Assembly: GCA_945877855.1 (NCBI GenBank)
Contig: CAMDWA010000024.1
Coordinates: 1 to 38,458 of the forward strand
Reading direction: 5' to 3'
From: Thermoflexus hugenholtzii JAD2
GTDB lineage: Bacteria; Chloroflexota; Anaerolineae; J036; Brachytrichaceae
DNA length: 38,458 nucleotides
Positions within the stretch are counted from its first letter, which is position 1. Each line of letters begins with the position of its first letter. Positions 25,059-32,552 of the stretch are shown here, one piece after another. A program made the translations under genes and the position numbers. The notes below the pieces were generated by a model. That model ran no database searches, was not told the origin of the DNA, and worked only from the letters and a program-made list of their open reading frames with translations.

Positions 25059-25853
25059 ATGAATACTCAATTCTCGAATAAAGTTGTGATTGTGACTGGC
25101 GCGGGCAATGGCATTGGCAAAGCCATTGCATTGCGGTTTGGGGCGGCGGGGGCGCGGGTGTTGGTGAATGATGTCGCCGCCATCGCCGCCACCGCCGTTG
25201 CCGAACAGATCATAAATGCCGGTGGTAACGCCATTGCCGCACCTGCTGATGTGTCGGACGCGAAACAAGTGAGCGATATGTTTGATGCCGTATTGGCGCA
25301 ATGGGGCACGGTAGATGTGTTGGTGAATAACGCCAGCCTAACCAACACCGAGCGCCATTTTTTAGATGCAGATGAGGCGTGGTGGAACCGTATTATTGCG
25401 GTGAACTTAAACAGCGCATTTTTGTGCGGGGCGCGAGCTGCCAAGATTATGGCAGCCAAACGCGCAGGGGTCATCATCAATGTTTCGAGCGGTGGCGCAA
25501 CGCGGGCGCATCGTGGCAACGCAGCCTACGACGCGGCCAAAGGCGGGATCGAGGCACTCACCCGCGCAATGGCGCTTGATCTTGGGCCATATGGGGTGCG
25601 CGTCAATGCCATTGTGCCCGGTTCGGTCGATAGCAAAGGCATGTCGGCTGAACTGAAACAAGTGCGTGGCGAAACATTCCCATTGCGCCGCGTGGGTGAA
25701 CCCGATGAAATGGCTGGGCCGGTGCTCTTTTTGGCTTCTGACGATGCCAGCTATATCACCGGTCATATGCTCGTCATCGATGGTGGCTTTCTTGCCCAAC
25801 AACGCTCGGCACAAGTTGATATTTTTCCGCTTAGTAAGTTTCCTAATTTGTAA
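25059..25853 (+). CDS. SDR-family NAD(P)-dependent oxidoreductase (1)
   Basis: Classical short-chain dehydrogenase, 264 aa. The cofactor motif is TGAGNGIG (TGxxxGxG), NNAS stands for NNAG, the catalytic Ser is in INVSSGG, and the YDAAK motif gives Tyr and Lys; the end LVIDGGF is typical. ARVLVNDVAA after strand 2 carries an Asp, favouring NAD. A 16-residue tail after VIDGGFLAQQ is unusual. The neighbouring gene is a paralogue, so the pair may act on related substrates, possibly downstream of the amine oxidase. Substrate unknown. Confidence 0.9.
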   Translation: MNTQFSNKVVIVTGAGNGIGKAIALRFGAAGARVLVNDVAAIAATAVAEQIINAGGNAIAAPADVSDAKQVSDMFDAVLAQWGTVDVLVNNASLTNTERHFLDADEAWWNRIIAVNLNSAFLCGARAAKIMAAKRAGVIINVSSGGATRAHRGNAAYDAAKGGIEALTRAMALDLGPYGVRVNAIVPGSVDSKGMSAELKQVRGETFPLRRVGEPDEMAGPVLFLASDDASYITGHMLVIDGGFLAQQRSAQVDIFPLSKFPNL

Positions 25854-25877
25854 GTTGCAGGGTTGCAACCCTGCAAC
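25854..25877. repeat. Perfect 24-bp palindrome between the SDR genes
   Basis: Reads GTTGCAGGGTTG followed by its exact inverse complement, with no loop. It starts at the base after the stop codon of the first SDR gene and ends 13 bp before the next ATG. It contains no tandem 7-mer tract, unlike the other hairpins. Confidence 0.9.
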
Positions 25878-25890
25878 CAACTCTCTATCC

Positions 25891-26670
25891 ATGAACATCC
25901 AATTCCCAAATAAAACCATCATTGTTACCGGCGCGGCGCATGGCTTTGGCCGTGCAATCTCGCTGGCGTTTGCGGCGCGTGGAGCGCAGGTGTTTGCCTG
26001 TGATGTCATCGCCGATGAAGTGGCTGAAACAGCCGCCCAGTGTAACCAAGTTGGCGCAGACAGTGGCGGTAGTGGCACGGCTCATGTCGTCGATGTCAGC
26101 AATCAACCTGCTGTGCAAAAGATGGTGGCTGAGGTATTGGCGGCAACTGGGCGTATTGATGTGCTGGTGAATAACGCAGGCGGGGTGTTGGGGCAAGTGG
26201 GCCGCCCGATCGAACAAATTACCCCGCGTGAATGGCAGGCCATTTATGACGTAAACGTCAGCGGGGCTTTTTATTTTGCGCAGGCCGTCGCCCCCAGCAT
26301 GAAGGCAGCGCAGGCGGGTCGTATTATCAACATTTCGAGCGGGGCGGGTTTGGGCATTAGTCTAACCGGCATCCAAGCTTATGCCTCGGCCAAGGCTGCC
26401 CAAATTGGCCTAAGCCGCCAATTGGCGCATGAATTGGGGCCTTGGGGCATCACCGTCAACAATATTGCGCCGGGGTTTGTGCGATCAAACCCCAACACCG
26501 AGCGGCAATGGCAGTCGTATGGCGAAGAAGGGCAGCAACGACTGGTACAATCGATTGCGCTTAAACGGCTCGGCTCGCCCGATGATATTGCGCATGGTGT
26601 GTTGTTTTTTGCCTCAGATTATGCGGCGTGGATTACAGGGCAAGTAATTTCGATTGATGGCGGGAAATAA
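25891..26670 (+). CDS. SDR-family NAD(P)-dependent oxidoreductase (2)
   Basis: A 259-aa classical SDR, paralogous to the preceding gene (both begin MN.QF.NK..IVTGA). Motifs: TGAAHGFG (TGxxxGxG), NNAGG, catalytic Ser in INISSGAG, YASAK, and VISIDGGK at the C-terminus. Asp in VFACDVIAD suggests NAD preference. The ATG at 25891 is chosen because the family begins there; the frame stays open upstream only through the neighbouring gene. Likely cotranscribed with SDR 1. Confidence 0.92.
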   Translation: MNIQFPNKTIIVTGAAHGFGRAISLAFAARGAQVFACDVIADEVAETAAQCNQVGADSGGSGTAHVVDVSNQPAVQKMVAEVLAATGRIDVLVNNAGGVLGQVGRPIEQITPREWQAIYDVNVSGAFYFAQAVAPSMKAAQAGRIINISSGAGLGISLTGIQAYASAKAAQIGLSRQLAHELGPWGITVNNIAPGFVRSNPNTERQWQSYGEEGQQRLVQSIALKRLGSPDDIAHGVLFFASDYAAWITGQVISIDGGK

Positions 26671-26783
26671 AATGGATAACACGAGCTTAACTTGTTCATT
26701 TGAGATCGTCATGACCGGGAAGATTACCACCTTTTGCCTAAAGTCATGGTTATGTGGTTTTGGGCAAAATTAAAGGGATTCAG

Positions 26784-27407
26784 ATGATAACGCCCCACAT
26801 CGCAATTTCTATCGTCTTTATTTTGTTATATCTTGCTTTTTTAATTTGGTATGGTGGCAAGAGCAAGCCTCTCACTCAAGCTGACGTAGAATTCTTGCTT
26901 GCCGAAATAAAAAAACGGGCTGGGAAACAAGAAGCTGTTGATGAGCCACCTATCTTTAATCAATTCCGTGAATTGACTCGAAACGATGATGGGCAGCAAT
27001 ACTATATGGTCAATTTGCTTAAGTTTCGTAAAAAGGCGCTGTATCAAAATGGCAGTTCTTTGGGTGATGACCCAATGGCAGCGAATGAACGCTATAGCCG
27101 CGCGATACTTCCTTTACTGCTAAAGCATGGCGGGCATCCAATCTTTCTTGGTCAAGTTCAGACGCGATTTATTCACCCTGATTTAGCTGATGATTGGGAT
27201 CAGGTTGGGATTGTGCGTTATCGCAGCCGCAGAGATATGTTGAAGATGGCAATTGAAATTGCAGAATCAGGAATTGATATTCACAAATGGGCAGCGTTGG
27301 AAAAAACACAGGTTTTTCCAGTGAAACCCATTATCAGCCTTCTCTTTATCCGTGGCGTGGTCACCACACTTCTGTTTATGATGATCATCTTGGTAAATTT
27401 TTTATAA
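26784..27407 (+). CDS. Membrane protein with DUF1330-like ferredoxin-fold domain
   Basis: A 207-aa protein. Residues about 5-25 form one TM helix; the soluble middle (QYYMVNLLKFRKKALY...WDQVGIVRYRSRRDMLKMA) resembles the DUF1330/dimeric alpha-beta barrel pattern, in which an N-terminal MVN-type strand and an RYRSR strand frame the fold; a second TM helix ends the protein. Function unknown. GGGAT lies 4-5 nt before the ATG at 26784; a 10-residue longer form from 26754 is less likely. Confidence 0.65.
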   Translation: MITPHIAISIVFILLYLAFLIWYGGKSKPLTQADVEFLLAEIKKRAGKQEAVDEPPIFNQFRELTRNDDGQQYYMVNLLKFRKKALYQNGSSLGDDPMAANERYSRAILPLLLKHGGHPIFLGQVQTRFIHPDLADDWDQVGIVRYRSRRDMLKMAIEIAESGIDIHKWAALEKTQVFPVKPIISLLFIRGVVTTLLFMMIILVNFL

Positions 27408-27428
27408 GATAAGCTTACTGATTTTACG

Positions 27429-27941
27429 GTGGTTTCAATCCCCTTTTATTTTGGCGAAACAATTGTGATCTACGCAGTTTTACTTATCTTTCACAATCTC
27501 ACCCGCTGGTTGGTGTTGGCAGTGGGTTTGTGGGTAACAGCGCAATTGTGGTTGGGCTGGCGCACTGGACGGGCATGGCAAGCCGCCGACCGCACTGGGT
27601 TGCGTGTGTTTGCGTGGGCCATTAGCATTCAATGTATTCTTGGCCTTGGCATGTATTTATTGCCCAACACCTTTGTCAATGCTAGCCTTAACGCGCTTGA
27701 TTTGGCTGTGATCATGAAAAACAGCGTATTGCGTTTTTTTGTGCTTGAGCATCCGCTGCAAATGTTTATTGCAATTGGCATTTCTCATTGGTGCAATTGG
27801 TATCTCAAGCGCATTCAGCCAGATACGTTGCGCCTTAAACGCGGCGCGTTGATTATGACAACGGTCATGCTGATTATTTTGACGGGTATTCCTTGGCCGT
27901 TTTTATATTTGGCGCGTCCTTGGGTTCGCCTTCCAATTTAA
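27429..27941 (+). CDS. Hypothetical four-helix membrane protein
   Basis: A 170-aa protein with about four TM segments. HNLTRWLVLAVGLWVTAQLWLGW in helix 1 and EHPLQMFIAIGISHW in helix 3 hold conserved-looking His residues spaced as in small cytochrome-b561-like or heme-related proteins, but I cannot name the family. It follows the DUF1330-like gene by 21 bp, so is likely cotranscribed. The GTG start is uncertain; a hairpin follows at 27972. Confidence 0.6.
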   Translation: MVSIPFYFGETIVIYAVLLIFHNLTRWLVLAVGLWVTAQLWLGWRTGRAWQAADRTGLRVFAWAISIQCILGLGMYLLPNTFVNASLNALDLAVIMKNSVLRFFVLEHPLQMFIAIGISHWCNWYLKRIQPDTLRLKRGALIMTTVMLIILTGIPWPFLYLARPWVRLPI

Positions 27942-27971
27942 CTTGACATTGTCAGATTAAAAGGGTAAGCC

Positions 27972-28022
27972 GATCTCACTATATCCAGCCCTGCCTACGG
28001 CGGGGCTGGATATAGTGAGATC
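27972..28022. repeat. Perfect 20-bp hairpin, probable bidirectional terminator
   Basis: Arms 27972-27991 and 28003-28022 are exact complements (GATCTCACTATATCCAGCCC) and the loop can pair further (GCC/GGC). It lies between convergent genes, so it would serve both strands, though neither side has a strong T-run. Confidence 0.85.
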
Positions 28023-28035
28023 AGCGCAACTGAGG

Positions 28036-28389
28036 TTATTGGCTTTTAGCCTCAGTTGCGGGTTGATAAGTCGCGGCTAAGGCAGGGTGCTGCATGAGCC
28101 ATCCCATCCACGTTTCTCGGCTAATGCCTTCGGGCGACCATTCGTAATGGTCTGGGTTTAATTTGCGTAATCCCAATATACCAACACGGCGCGGGGCAAT
28201 GACTCCTGACCATAAAACAGCGCCATTGTTGTCAAAAATCGTCAATTGGTCGCCGATGCCGAGCTGATGCATTCCTTCAAAACGCCAATCATGTTCGCGG
28301 CCTGCGGCATAACGCGCGTCTTGAAAAACCAGCCATACTACCCCCTCAAGCTCCATTGCGGTATAAGTGCTGACCCAACCTTGTAACAT
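28036..28389 (-). CDS. Hypothetical protein
   Basis: Not recognised. A 117-aa soluble protein rich in Trp and Gly (MLQGWVSTYTAMELEG... YEWSPEGISRETWMGWLMQHPALAATYQ). QLTIFDNNGAVLWSGVI and the C-terminal Trp-rich helix look like those of small conserved proteins. The ATG at 28389 is chosen; a longer frame to 28533 would read through repeat sequence and overlap the APH gene. A CATAAT ends 6 nt before the ATG. Confidence 0.6.
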   Translation of the reverse strand: MLQGWVSTYTAMELEGVVWLVFQDARYAAGREHDWRFEGMHQLGIGDQLTIFDNNGAVLWSGVIAPRRVGILGLRKLNPDHYEWSPEGISRETWMGWLMQHPALAATYQPATEAKSQ

Positions 28390-28395
28390 ATATCT

Positions 28396-28401
28396 ATTAT
28401 G
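28396..28401 (-). promoter_or_regulatory. Putative -10 element of a leaderless transcript
   Basis: CATAAT on the minus strand with a 6-nt spacer to the ATG at 28389 and no Shine-Dalgarno. Inference from spacing. Confidence 0.35.
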
Positions 28402-28420
28402 CCTTGATGTCGATTTTATG

Positions 28421-28493
28421 CAAAGCGACAAAGTGGCAAGGGTGCAGAGATATTTTCTCTTTGCGTTTTTGCGCCTTTGCGTGAGACATTTTC
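28421..28493. repeat. Dispersed imperfect inverted repeat with CTTTGCG words
   Basis: GCAAAGCGACAAAG on the left is partly mirrored by CTCTTTGCGTTTTTGCG on the right. It separates the APH-family gene from the downstream hypothetical gene. The CTTTGCG/CTTTGTG type of word recurs near 12870-12890 and 14430-14460. Confidence 0.5.
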
Positions 28494-29390
28494 CTAAAAC
28501 GGTAAACGGGCAAAGGCCTGCTGAATAAACCAATGATGTGATTCACGCATCGCGTTTTCGGCATCCGCATCTAACCCCCAATTGCCAATTTTTGAGCAAG
28601 GTCGCAATGCGGCATACAAATCCCAATAAGGCAAATAGGTAAAGTCGATGGTTGAAGCCGCACAATACACATCGGTAAATTGTTGCAAGGCCTCGCGCCC
28701 AAAAGCCCACAACACCTCAAGTCGACTATTGGCAAGGTCGGCTAAGGGGTCGCCAAATTCAGCATCTTCCCAATCAATGACGGCCACAAGTTGTCGATGT
28801 TGCCACAACACATTGCCCGGCCAATAATCGCCATGCAAAATGGCTGGCGCATTGCGGGGCGGCAAAGGCCCAATCACCGCTAGCGCATCTCGAATATTGC
28901 CTTCATGCAACGATTCATCGAGCACAGCGGGGCGCTGGCGCAGTTTTGCGGCGACGCTAGCCGCTTGTTGTGGCATAAATGACATATCGGCGGCACTGCA
29001 ATTAACCTGATGAATGTTTGCCAATTGTGCCGCCAGTTGTTGCACACGGTTTGGCACATCGTCTGGCGCAAATTCGGGTTGCCCGTCAATAAATTCGATG
29101 ACAAGACACGGCACAGGAAAAATATCGCAATCGGTGTCGAGATAAATCGGCGCAGGTGTAGCCACTCCGGCGACATTTAACAGTTGCAACAGTCTAAATT
29201 CGACCGCAGCAACATTGGGGTTATTTGCTAAGTCAACCGCGCCGTGTAGCCGCGCCACCATTTTTTGCCTGCGCCCATCGTCATGCATTACCTCTAACGC
29301 CGTTACCTGCGCCGATTGGCCGCCTTTTAACTCCCATGTCCGCAACAATTGGGCATTCGGGGCAAATTTACAAAGCAACTTTTCAAACAC
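28494..29390 (-). CDS. Aminoglycoside phosphotransferase (APH)-family kinase
   Basis: A 298-aa protein-kinase-like small-molecule kinase. The catalytic loop is HGDYWPGNVLW (HxDxxxxN) and the metal-binding motif AVIDWEDAEFGDPLADLA. ATP-binding Lys region KMVARLHG is followed by PCLVIEFIDGQPEF at the hinge. The substrate is not predictable: this family includes choline, homoserine, fructosamine and drug kinases. It starts with GTG, with GAGGTG about 10 nt upstream. Nothing near it suggests antibiotic resistance. Confidence 0.85.
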   Translation of the reverse strand: MFEKLLCKFAPNAQLLRTWELKGGQSAQVTALEVMHDDGRRQKMVARLHGAVDLANNPNVAAVEFRLLQLLNVAGVATPAPIYLDTDCDIFPVPCLVIEFIDGQPEFAPDDVPNRVQQLAAQLANIHQVNCSAADMSFMPQQAASVAAKLRQRPAVLDESLHEGNIRDALAVIGPLPPRNAPAILHGDYWPGNVLWQHRQLVAVIDWEDAEFGDPLADLANSRLEVLWAFGREALQQFTDVYCAASTIDFTYLPYWDLYAALRPCSKIGNWGLDADAENAMRESHHWFIQQAFARLPF

Positions 29391-29435
29391 GTGTATGTGT
29401 CACCTCAATAATTCGGGGTAAACCCCAAAAAACGT

Positions 29436-29785
29436 AATACCAAACTCACGATATGGCTTTTCCCATGCCTTTAAAAACCATTTTGTTTTAACTCATGTTA
29501 CGCAACACGACAGTTAGTTCTTTAAATGCGCTCGATACCGTGAATAAAAAACCAATGTGAAAATCGTCATCCCGATACGGAGTGAGGGATCCCTGTGACC
29601 TAAACCAGTGGAAGTGTAACAATGGCTTGTCAAAATTTTAGCCAACCTGACTACATTTCTGTCAAATTTAATCTTCAGGGATCCCTCGCTTCGCGTCGGG
29701 ATGACGGGTTACATTTTTCTTCGAACAAAAGTATTGCGTAACATGAGGTTTTAATTAACCCAGTTTATTGAGAAGCTACCACCAT
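29436..29785. repeat. Dispersed repeat family B, copy 3, interrupted by a MITE
   Basis: The left part (29436-29491: CACGATATGGCTTTTCCC, ...TTTTGTTTTAA) and right part (29755-29785: TTTATTGAGAAGCTACC) match the outer parts of the copies at 1010-1136 and 31087-31236. A 256-bp MITE-like element sits between them. Together they fill the gap between the APH and acyl-CoA dehydrogenase genes; no gene is visible there. Confidence 0.6.
29492..29747. mobile_element. 256-bp MITE with perfect 14-bp TIRs and 7-bp target duplication
   Basis: CTCATGTTACGCAA at 29492-29505 is exactly inverted at 29734-29747. The element is flanked by the direct repeat GTTTTAA at 29485-29491 and 29748-29754. Inside, a second inverted pair (29565-29595 and 29676-29706, beginning CGTCATCCCGA) with REP-like sequence forms a nested structure. 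It has no coding capacity, so it depends on a transposase elsewhere. Confidence 0.88.
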
Positions 29786-29795
29786 TGCTTTAATC

Positions 29796-30959
29796 TCAAA
29801 ACCCCATTCGCCGCCCAATAATCTCTTTCATAATTTCATTGGTTCCGGCATAAATGCGTTGCACACGGGCATCGGCATAATAACGGGTGATGGGGTATTC
29901 CATCATAAACCCATAGCCGCCGTGCAATTGCACACAGGTATCCATCACGCGGCCTTGTAATTCAGTCGTCCACCATTTTGCCATCGCGGCGGTTTCGGCG
30001 CTTAAGGTTTTGGCGGTCAATTCTTCGATACAGCGATCGACAAACACACGCGCAATTTGAATCTCGGTGGCCATTTCGGCTAATTTGAAGCGTGAATTTT
30101 GAAATTTGCCAATTGGCTGCCCAAAAGCCGTGCGTTCTTTGCAATATTGCTCGGTCCAGCCCAAGGCCGCTTCACAGGCCGCTACTGCACCAACTGCCAC
30201 GCTTAGCCGCTCTTGTGGCAACATGTTCATCATATAAGCAAACCCTTCGCCCTCGCGCCCCAACAAGTTGCTGATTGGCACATGCACATTCTCAAAAAAT
30301 AACTCAGCGGTATCTTGCGAACGCAAGCCTAGCTTCTCAAGTTTGCGTCCACGGGTAAAACCTTCCATCCCGCGTTCGATTACCAACATGCTCACCCCAC
30401 GATGTCGCTCGTGCGGGTTGGTCTTAACTGCCGCCACAACAATATCACTCAAAATGCCATTGGTAATGAAGGTTTTGGCCCCATTGACCACATAATGATC
30501 GCCATCTCGGATGGCGGTCGTGCGAATAGACGCGACATCGCTGCCAGTGTTGGGTTCGGTCATAGCGAGGGCTAAAATCTTTTCGCCACTGCACACCCCC
30601 GGCAACCAACGGGCTTTTTGCTCGTCGTTGGCATAATGAATGAAGTAAGGCAAGACGACATCGTTGTGCAAAGTAATACCGGCACCGGCGCTAGCCACCC
30701 CAGCCCGGGCAAATTCTTCGCTAATAATCGCCCCATATCGATAATCATTCATGTCGCCGCCGTAGGGTTCGGGGGCATCTACACCCAATAAGCCCTGTTC
30801 ACCAGCCTTAAGCCACAACTCGCGTGAGACCATGCCTGTGTGTTCCCATGCTTCGTTATGCGGCAACATTTCGGTTTCGGCAAAACGCTTCACCATTTGG
30901 CGAAACATATCATGTTCGGGGCTAAAAATTGTGCGAGACAAAAAGAAGGGTTTATCCAT
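29796..30959 (-). CDS. Acyl-CoA dehydrogenase, LCAD-like
   Basis: FAD enzyme that makes the first double bond of beta-oxidation, passing electrons to ETF. The 387-aa length is normal. LAMTEPNTGSDVASIRTTA is the flavin/substrate motif, followed by ERTAFGQPIGKFQ and LHGGYGFMMEYPITRYYADARVQRIYAGTNEIMKEIIGRRMGF. The MCAD-type base (IYEGT) is Ala here (IYAGT). Glu E263 (VAACEAAL) lies where long-chain and isovaleryl enzymes put their base, so it probably takes long or branched acyl-CoA. No other beta-oxidation gene is adjacent. Confidence 0.93.
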   Translation of the reverse strand: MDKPFFLSRTIFSPEHDMFRQMVKRFAETEMLPHNEAWEHTGMVSRELWLKAGEQGLLGVDAPEPYGGDMNDYRYGAIISEEFARAGVASAGAGITLHNDVVLPYFIHYANDEQKARWLPGVCSGEKILALAMTEPNTGSDVASIRTTAIRDGDHYVVNGAKTFITNGILSDIVVAAVKTNPHERHRGVSMLVIERGMEGFTRGRKLEKLGLRSQDTAELFFENVHVPISNLLGREGEGFAYMMNMLPQERLSVAVGAVAACEAALGWTEQYCKERTAFGQPIGKFQNSRFKLAEMATEIQIARVFVDRCIEELTAKTLSAETAAMAKWWTTELQGRVMDTCVQLHGGYGFMMEYPITRYYADARVQRIYAGTNEIMKEIIGRRMGF

Positions 30960-31086
30960 AATGAGTGCTTAATTAAGGTTATGATTTATACGATTTCACA
31001 AATCATACGGCTTATATTTTATCCGCTGATTTCGACATATTTCGTAACACGTAGAGGGTATCTTAAATAAAGATAAAGTAAATAGT

Positions 31087-31236
31087 ATCTTCTCAATCAT
31101 TAGGGGAGTTCACAAAAGACATAATGCCGCGATCATTATCACTTCATATTTGACGGGGGCTTTGCTCTCGTCAAATATAACGTGATAGTGATCTCGGTGA
31201 AAATTTGTTTTAACTCCCCCTGTTTATTGAGAAGAT
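31087..31236. mobile_element. Family B repeat, copy 4: 150-bp element with long imperfect inverted repeats
   Basis: ATCTTCTCAAT...AGGGGAGTT at the left end is inverted as AACTCCCCC...ATTGAGAAGAT at the right end. The core repeats (GATCATTATCAC...ATATTTGACG) also pair, giving a nearly continuous hairpin of about 65 bp per arm. This is the most complete copy. It fills the space between the acyl-CoA dehydrogenase and rhaM; outside it, nothing is recognisable in 30960-31268. Confidence 0.8.
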
Positions 31237-31268
31237 GCCAGTAAACAGGTTAAATTTAAAGGCATTTT

Positions 31269-31586
31269 ATGAAAAGAATTGGATTTCAATTTAAAGTTCG
31301 TGCAGATCGACTTGCAGAATACAAAGAGCATCATAAACAGGTGTGGCCCGACATGTTGGCGGCATTACGCGAGACAGGCTGGCACAATTACACCCTATTT
31401 ATGCGACCCGATGGCCTGATTTTTGGCTATTTTGAAACCGAAGATAGCCTGCAAACGGCCCAAGCAAAGATGGCTGCGACCGAAGTGAACACACGTTGGC
31501 AAAATTTTATGGCATCGTTTATGGATGCTAATGCCCGACCCGATGAAACTTTTATCGAGCTTGAAGCCTATTTTCATTTGGATTAG
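31269..31586 (+). CDS. rhaM: L-rhamnose mutarotase
   Basis: Interconverts alpha and beta anomers of L-rhamnose. The 105-aa ferredoxin-fold protein has the family pattern: N-terminal RIGFQFKVRADRLAEYKEHHKQVWPDMLAALRETGWHNYTLFM with the His and Trp of the site, and GYFETEDSLQTAQAKMAATEVNTRWQ. No other rhamnose gene lies near, so it is an orphan in the window. AAAGG lies about 7 nt before the ATG. Confidence 0.93.
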   Translation: MKRIGFQFKVRADRLAEYKEHHKQVWPDMLAALRETGWHNYTLFMRPDGLIFGYFETEDSLQTAQAKMAATEVNTRWQNFMASFMDANARPDETFIELEAYFHLD

Positions 31587-31896
31587 AAAACAGCGGACAG
31601 CCTTGCCCCTACCTGATTAGAATGACATGAGTTGCCCTCAATGTCATCGCATAAAATCATAACATCGTCGGCTGTGCCGACAATTACAAATAAACTCGCG
31701 CCGTTGCCTTATCACCCAAAATAAGACAATGTGGAATCTTTTTAATAAAGTGAGTAATTAAATAAAACACATTGCGTAACCCACTAGCTCTTCAGCCCCG
31801 TAAGGGCTGAAAGGTGTATTACGCGAAAACTTTTTACCACTTAATTTTAAAAAGCGACCAAAGTGCGTGAAAAAATATTACAGGAGAAAATAAAAA
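31587..31896. other. Intergenic region between rhaM and tpx
   Basis: No gene is seen. It holds two small perfect hairpins: GTCGGC/GCCGAC at 31667-31681 and TTCAGCCC/GGGCTGAA at 31791-31811. A TTGCGTAAC word at about 31768 resembles the end of the MITE at 29492-29747. The tpx Shine-Dalgarno (CAGGAGA) is at its right edge. Confidence 0.55.
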
Positions 31897-32421
31897 ATGA
31901 GCAATGTAGAACGCAAAGGCGTCGTCAAACTTGGCCCCAATGATGCCACCCTCATCGGCAATGATGTCGCGGTTGGGCAAACTGCCCCTGCCTTTATCGC
32001 CAGCGCCAACGACTGGAGCGCGGTTGATGTGGTAAATGCTGGCAAAGGCAAAGTGCGCATTTTGGCGGCTGTGCCATCCCTCGACACCAATGTGTGTGAC
32101 CGAGAGACCCGCCGCTTTAATGTTGAGGCCTCAAATTTGGGCGATGATATCGCTGTGTATGTCGTTAGCACCGATATGCCAATGACGCAGAAAAAGTGGT
32201 GTGGCAATGCCGGTGTCGATCGCGTCATCACCATTTCAGATGTGTTAAATGCCGAATTTGGCATTAATTATGGGTTGCTGATCAAGGAACGCCGCTTTTT
32301 GCGTCGCGCTGTGTTTGTTATTGACCGCAATAACACCCTTACCTACGTTGATTATATGAAGTCGTTGGGCGACGAACCCAATTACGAAGAAGTATTGGCC
32401 GCCGCCAAAGCCGCGCTTTAA
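31897..32421 (+). CDS. tpx: Thiol peroxidase (2-Cys peroxiredoxin, Tpx)
   Basis: Reduces hydroperoxides with thioredoxin as electron donor. The Tpx signature is PSLDTNVCDRETRRFN with peroxidatic C67; the resolving cysteine is C102 (KKWCGNAG), as in atypical 2-Cys Tpx. The length is 174 aa, about 6 more at the N-terminus than the usual 168. CAGGAGA precedes the ATG. It converges with thrS; the heptamer array between them likely ends both transcripts. Confidence 0.96.
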   Translation: MSNVERKGVVKLGPNDATLIGNDVAVGQTAPAFIASANDWSAVDVVNAGKGKVRILAAVPSLDTNVCDRETRRFNVEASNLGDDIAVYVVSTDMPMTQKKWCGNAGVDRVITISDVLNAEFGINYGLLIKERRFLRRAVFVIDRNNTLTYVDYMKSLGDEPNYEEVLAAAKAAL

Positions 32422-32552
32422 TGAATGGTTAATGGTCAATGGTTAATGATTAACCATTGACCATTGATCATTAACCATTGATCATTAATCATTGACCATT
32501 GATCATTAACCATTAACCATTAATCATTAACCATTAACCATTGACCATTAAT
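32422..32552. repeat. Long heptamer array, word TTAACCA/TGGTTAA
   Basis: About 18 tandem 7-mers (TTAACCA, TTGACCA, TTGATCA, TTAATCA) follow a short set of the inverse (TGGTTAA, TGGTCAA), giving a hairpin plus a tail. It fills the gap between two convergent genes. Confidence 0.92.

Noticed and set aside
25666..25890. Longer start for the second SDR gene
   Set aside because: The added part reads across the end of the first SDR gene in another frame; classical SDRs begin at the MN.QF.NK segment.
28390..28533. 48-residue N-terminal extension of the hypothetical gene ending at 28036
   Set aside because: It would overlap the APH gene and translate a CTTTGCG-type repeat; an ATG at 28389 has a close -10 box.
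28494..29390. Antibiotic-resistance aminoglycoside kinase
   Set aside because: Only general APH-fold motifs are seen; the family is mostly metabolic kinases and no resistance context is present.
32422..32552. CRISPR array
   Set aside because: The unit is 7 bp and contiguous, with no unique spacers, and no cas gene is present.
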